This document shows positions 6,164 to 8,722 of a DNA stretch of 8,722 nucleotides, one piece after another. The translations under genes were made by a program, and so were the position numbers. The stretch lies in NCBI GenBank assembly GCA_017652545.1, contig JAGCAV010000474.1, forward strand, positions 1-8,722, given 5' to 3'. The notes beneath the pieces are model-generated. The model ran no database searches and was not told the DNA's origin. It saw only the letters and a program-made list of their open reading frames with translations. The number at the start of each line of letters is the position of its first letter. The first letter of the stretch is position 1. Source of the stretch: Lachnospiraceae bacterium (GTDB lineage Bacteria; Bacillota_A; Clostridia; Lachnospirales; Lachnospiraceae).

Positions 6164-7617
6164 ATGATGGGTAATTCAGATATTGGCGTAATCGGACTTG
6201 CAGTCATGGGTGAGAACCTGGTCATGAATATGGAGAGCCATGGATTCACGGTCAGTGTTTTCAACCGTACCGTAGAGAAGGTGAAGAACTTTGCCGAGGG
6301 AAGGGCAAAAGGCCTGAACATTGTCCCGGCCTATTCGATGGAAGAGCTGGTCTCGCAGCTTAAAAAGCCCCGCAAGATCATGATGATGGTCAAAGCCGGC
6401 AAACCGGTGGATGACAACATTGAAAAACTGCTTCCGCTCCTGGAGCCGGGAGATATCATTATCGACGGCGGCAATTCCCATTTCCCGGACACGCAGAGAA
6501 GGTGTGAATACGTGGAAAGCAAGGGAATGCTGTACATCGGCTGCGGCGTATCGGGCGGAGAACTCGGCGCACTTAAAGGGCCGTCCCTGATGCCCGGCGG
6601 ATCCGCTGCAGCCTGGGAGCAGGTAAAACCCATCCTGCAGGCGATCGCGGCCAAGACAGATGACGGGACGCCCTGCTGTCAGTGGGTCGGCGACGGTGGC
6701 GCGGGCCATTTCGTGAAGATGGTGCACAACGGCATCGAGTACGGCGACATGGAACTGATCTGTGAAGCCTACCATCTGATGAAGAAGGTGCTGCATCTGA
6801 GCGAGGATGAGATGCATGAGATCTTCAGCAAATGGAATGAGGGCGAACTGGACAGCTACCTGATCGAGATCACGCGTGACATTCTCGCCTATAAGGATGA
6901 GGACGGCGCACCGCTGGTGACAAAGATTCTTGACACGGCCGGCCAGAAGGGAACAGGAAAGTGGACAGCGATCGCGGCCCTGGATGAGGGAACGCCGCTG
7001 ACCATGATCGGAGAGGCCGTGTTTGCGCGCTGCCTGTCCGCCCAGAAAGAGGAGCGTGTCAGGGCATCCGCTGTTCTGCCCGGTGTGGAGGAAGCCTTTG
7101 CGGGTGACAAAGACGCGTTTATCGAGAGCATCCGGGAAGCGCTTTATGCTTCCAAGATCATCTCCTATGCACAGGGCTATGTGCTGATGAGAAGCGCGGC
7201 AAAGACCTTCGGCTGGAACCTGGCATACGGTGACATTGCGCTGATGTGGCGCGGCGGCTGCATCATCCGCAGCGTATTCCTTGGCGAGATCAAGAGGCGT
7301 TCGACAAGAATCCGGAACTGGAAAACCTTCTGCTGGACGACTATTTCAAAGACATTATTGTCAGGTCGCTCCCGGGATGGCGCAGGGTCTGTGCCCAGTC
7401 CGCGCTGAGCGGGATCCCGATTCCGGCCATGTCTTCGGCTCTTGCGTACTATGACGGGTATCGCTGCGAGGTGCTTCCGGCCAACCTGCTGCAGGCACAG
7501 AGAGACTATTTCGGTGCCCATACGTATGAACGCGTCGACCAGCCCAGGGGACAGTTCTTCCATACCAACTGGACCGGTGAGGGAGCGGACACCGCTGCAA
7601 GTGTATATCAGGTTTGA
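6164..7617 (+). pseudogene. gnd: 6-phosphogluconate dehydrogenase (decarboxylating), disrupted by a single-base frameshift
   Basis: This enzyme oxidises 6-phosphogluconate to ribulose-5-phosphate and CO2, normally making NADPH. The first frame gives GLAVMG (11-16, Rossmann loop), NRT (34-36, NADP-type), the IDGGNS segment, GVSGGELGA, catalytic K185 with H188 and N189 (FVKMVHNG), and the DTAGQKGTGKW signature. After GEIK at 7294 homology jumps to another frame, which continues AFDKNPEL and runs through [10 protein letters not shown] and HTNWTG to a stop at 7615-7617. Adding one base (AAG-AGG read as AAG-GAG-G) restores an intact protein of about 484 residues, the family's usual length. As read, the first frame ends at 7408 after 377 native and 37 foreign residues and loses the C-terminal tail that binds substrate across the dimer. 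No slippery heptamer is seen. It is either a fresh mutation or a sequencing or assembly error. AAAGGA (6154-6159) precedes two adjacent ATGs (6164, 6167), and either could be the start. Confidence 0.9.
7289..7299 (+). other. Frameshift site in gnd
   Basis: The sequence ATC AAG AGG CG should read as Ile-Lys-Glu/x-Ala to match 6-phosphogluconate dehydrogenases, which needs one extra base at about 7294-7296. Both flanking frames are well conserved right up to this point. Confidence 0.85.
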
Positions 7618-7634
7618 CCGAAAGGACGGACAGC

Positions 7635-8318
7635 ATGGAATTATTTGTGGACATTGCGGATCTTGATGCAGTAAAGAGGGTAGCTGAATTTTTCCCGATC
7701 GACGGCTTTACGACAAATCCGAACATCCTTACCAAGTCGGAACGGCCGGTGGAAGAGATGATGGCGGAATACAGGAAGTATGTTCGTGAGAACCATCTTC
7801 GGATCTTCTTCCAGGTGACCGGTGATACGGCGGATGAGATGCTCCTGGAGGCAACAAAGCTGTATGACTATTTCGGACATAACCTTGTCGTGAAGCTGCC
7901 GGCTGTCAAGGAAGGCTATAAGGCGATCGGACCGTGCAAGCGCGCGGGTATGGATATCTGCGTGACGGTGATCCACTCGACCATGCAGGCGTTCTCGGCA
8001 GCGAAAGCCGGAGCGGATTATGTGGCGCCTTATGTGAGCCACATTGACAACCTTGGCGCCCAGAGCGGGAAGGTGATCGGTGAGATGCTCAGCATCATGC
8101 GCAATTACAGTTATCCGTGCAAGGTGCTCGGCGCCAGTTTCCGGACCGTTGAGCAGATCAAGGAGCTTGCGGTGCTCGGCTGTGACGCCGTGACGATCAC
8201 GCCGGAGATGTTTGACCGGCTGATCGCCCACCCGTCCACCAGTGAGTCCATGGATATGTTCATGCGGACATGGGCCGACAAGTTCGGGGAGAAGGAGATC
8301 AGCGACCTGCTGAGATGA
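7635..8318 (+). CDS. Short transaldolase / fructose-6-phosphate aldolase-like (TalC/FSA family)
   Basis: This is a class I Schiff-base aldolase or transaldolase of the small (about 220-residue) family; here 227 residues. The ATG at 7635 is chosen because AAAGGA (7621-7626) lies 8 bases before it; the longer in-frame TTG start at 7614 overlaps the gnd stop region and lacks such a site. Visible features are FVDIADL (4-10), TTNPN (26-30), the VVKLPA block with Schiff-base lysine K87, T111, and APYVSHID (131-138). Q60 and Y133 correspond to Q59 and Y131 of E. coli fructose-6-phosphate aldolase. True transaldolases usually have Glu and Phe at these sites, so an aldolase-type activity (cleaving a ketose or ketose phosphate, or adding dihydroxyacetone) is plausible. 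It lies 17 bases after gnd in the same operon. Its physiological substrate is unknown. Confidence 0.9.
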   Translation: MELFVDIADLDAVKRVAEFFPIDGFTTNPNILTKSERPVEEMMAEYRKYVRENHLRIFFQVTGDTADEMLLEATKLYDYFGHNLVVKLPAVKEGYKAIGPCKRAGMDICVTVIHSTMQAFSAAKAGADYVAPYVSHIDNLGAQSGKVIGEMLSIMRNYSYPCKVLGASFRTVEQIKELAVLGCDAVTITPEMFDRLIAHPSTSESMDMFMRTWADKFGEKEISDLLR

Positions 8319-8342
8319 ATCAGTTTGCAGTATGCGAATAAC

Positions 8343-8347
8343 GGAGG
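8343..8347 (+). promoter_or_regulatory. Ribosome binding site fixing the start of the ABM-family gene
   Basis: GGAGG lies 6 bases before the ATG at 8354. The upstream in-frame GTG at 8348 directly abuts this site and so cannot be the start. Confidence 0.75.
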
Positions 8348-8353
8348 GTGATC

Positions 8354-8650
8354 ATGTTAATCGTTCATGTGACCTATGAACTGAAAGACGGCATGAGGGA
8401 TACGTTCCTTCAAAAACTGGCAGAATTTCAGATTGCCGAAAAGAGCCGTGAGGAGGCAGGAAACTATGACTACACATACTTCCTGCCGATCGATGGCAGC
8501 AATACGATATTTCTGACGGAAGCCTGGGAGAACCTTGAAGCACAGGCTGCTCATACGCAGACAGCGCATTTTAAGGAGCTGGGTGCCTTAAAGGACGCGT
8601 GTGTGAACCGGGCTGTGATCAGAAAGTTCGACGGGGCAGTTGAGGTGTAA
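8354..8650 (+). CDS. ABM-family small protein (YgiN/LsrG-like putative quinol monooxygenase)
   Basis: This is a 98-residue alpha/beta dimeric ferredoxin-like protein of the antibiotic biosynthesis monooxygenase family. Family features are LIVHVTYELKDGMRDTFL (2-19), the SREEAGNYDYTYF run (31-43), the FLTEAWEN strand (53-60) and AHTQTAHFKEL (66-76) with H67 and H72. Family members act on quinols, on small phosphorylated carbonyl compounds (LsrG on phospho-AI-2), or have no known activity. It is the last gene of the kinase-gnd-aldolase operon, 35 bases after the aldolase gene, and is followed by a terminator. That position suggests it acts on, or detoxifies, a pathway intermediate, but nothing in the sequence proves it. 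The family is clear; the function is unknown. Confidence 0.85.
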   Translation: MLIVHVTYELKDGMRDTFLQKLAEFQIAEKSREEAGNYDYTYFLPIDGSNTIFLTEAWENLEAQAAHTQTAHFKELGALKDACVNRAVIRKFDGAVEV

Positions 8651-8677
8651 CTGACGCAGGATCCGGAGGGATGTTTC

Positions 8678-8713
8678 AGGCACCGGGCATGACAGATGCC
8701 GGGTGCCTTCTTT
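8678..8713 (+). terminator. Rho-independent terminator after the kinase-gnd-aldolase-ABM operon
   Basis: AGGCACCGGGCAT (8678-8690) pairs with ATGCCGGGTGCCT (8696-8708) across a 5-base loop with one internal G-G mismatch. TTCTTT (8708-8713) follows. It lies 27 bases after the ABM stop codon and closes the operon. Confidence 0.88.
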
Positions 8714-8722
8714 AATCAATAA

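Noticed and set aside
7289..7300. Programmed ribosomal frameshift in gnd
   Set aside because: There is no X-XXY-YYZ slippery heptamer at the junction, and 6PGDH is not known to use recoding.
7246..7617. Separate 123-codon plus-strand gene
   Set aside because: Its sequence from AFDKNPEL onward is the missing C-terminus of 6-phosphogluconate dehydrogenase, so it is the second half of the frameshifted gnd, not an independent gene.
3671..8318. Complete sulfoquinovose degradation pathway
   Set aside because: A YihS-like isomerase, PfkB kinase and transaldolase are suggestive, but no sulfoquinovosidase or sulfolactaldehyde enzyme is seen and presumed sulfonate-contact residues differ. It is kept only as one hypothesis.

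Overview
The window looks like a chromosomal carbohydrate-use locus from a Gram-positive, Clostridia-type bacterium (Lachnospiraceae or a relative). This is inferred from strong AGGAGG-type ribosome binding sites, moderately GC-rich coding sequence, compact operons and the protein families present. I see no phage, transposon, CRISPR, tRNA or rRNA signal, so it reads as metabolic rather than mobile DNA.

Layout. (1) 1-624 (+): the 3' end of a sialate O-acetylesterase-like SGNH esterase with an unusual SHOCT-like tail. (2) 692-3595 (+): a complete TRAP transporter, with binding protein DctP, small membrane subunit DctQ and large membrane subunit DctM. DctP and DctQ are separated by a strongly structured RNA stretch, and DctQ most likely starts at a TTG at 1821. 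(3) 3613-3660: a bidirectional terminator between converging genes. (4) 3671-4894 (-): an AGE-superfamily sugar isomerase that resembles YihS/mannose isomerase more than a true N-acylglucosamine 2-epimerase. (5) 4895-5083: a divergent promoter region. (6) 5084-8650 (+): a kinase related to 2-keto-3-deoxygluconate (KDG) kinases, a 6-phosphogluconate dehydrogenase broken by a one-base frameshift near 7295, a short transaldolase with fructose-6-phosphate-aldolase-type active-site residues, and a small antibiotic-biosynthesis-monooxygenase (ABM) fold protein. A terminator follows at 8678-8713.

How it may work together (inference). The esterase removes acyl groups from an external sugar. The TRAP system imports an acidic sugar or sugar acid using an ion gradient. 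The isomerase interconverts an aldose and a ketose, or C2 epimers. The kinase, dehydrogenase and aldolase pass the carbon into the pentose-phosphate and triose-phosphate pools. Esterase, TRAP and 'epimerase' together could be misread as a sialic-acid locus, but no N-acetylneuraminate lyase, ManNAc kinase or GlcNAc-6-P deacetylase is visible. The substrate cannot be named from sequence alone. A sulfosugar, a hexose/hexonate route or another sugar acid all remain possible.
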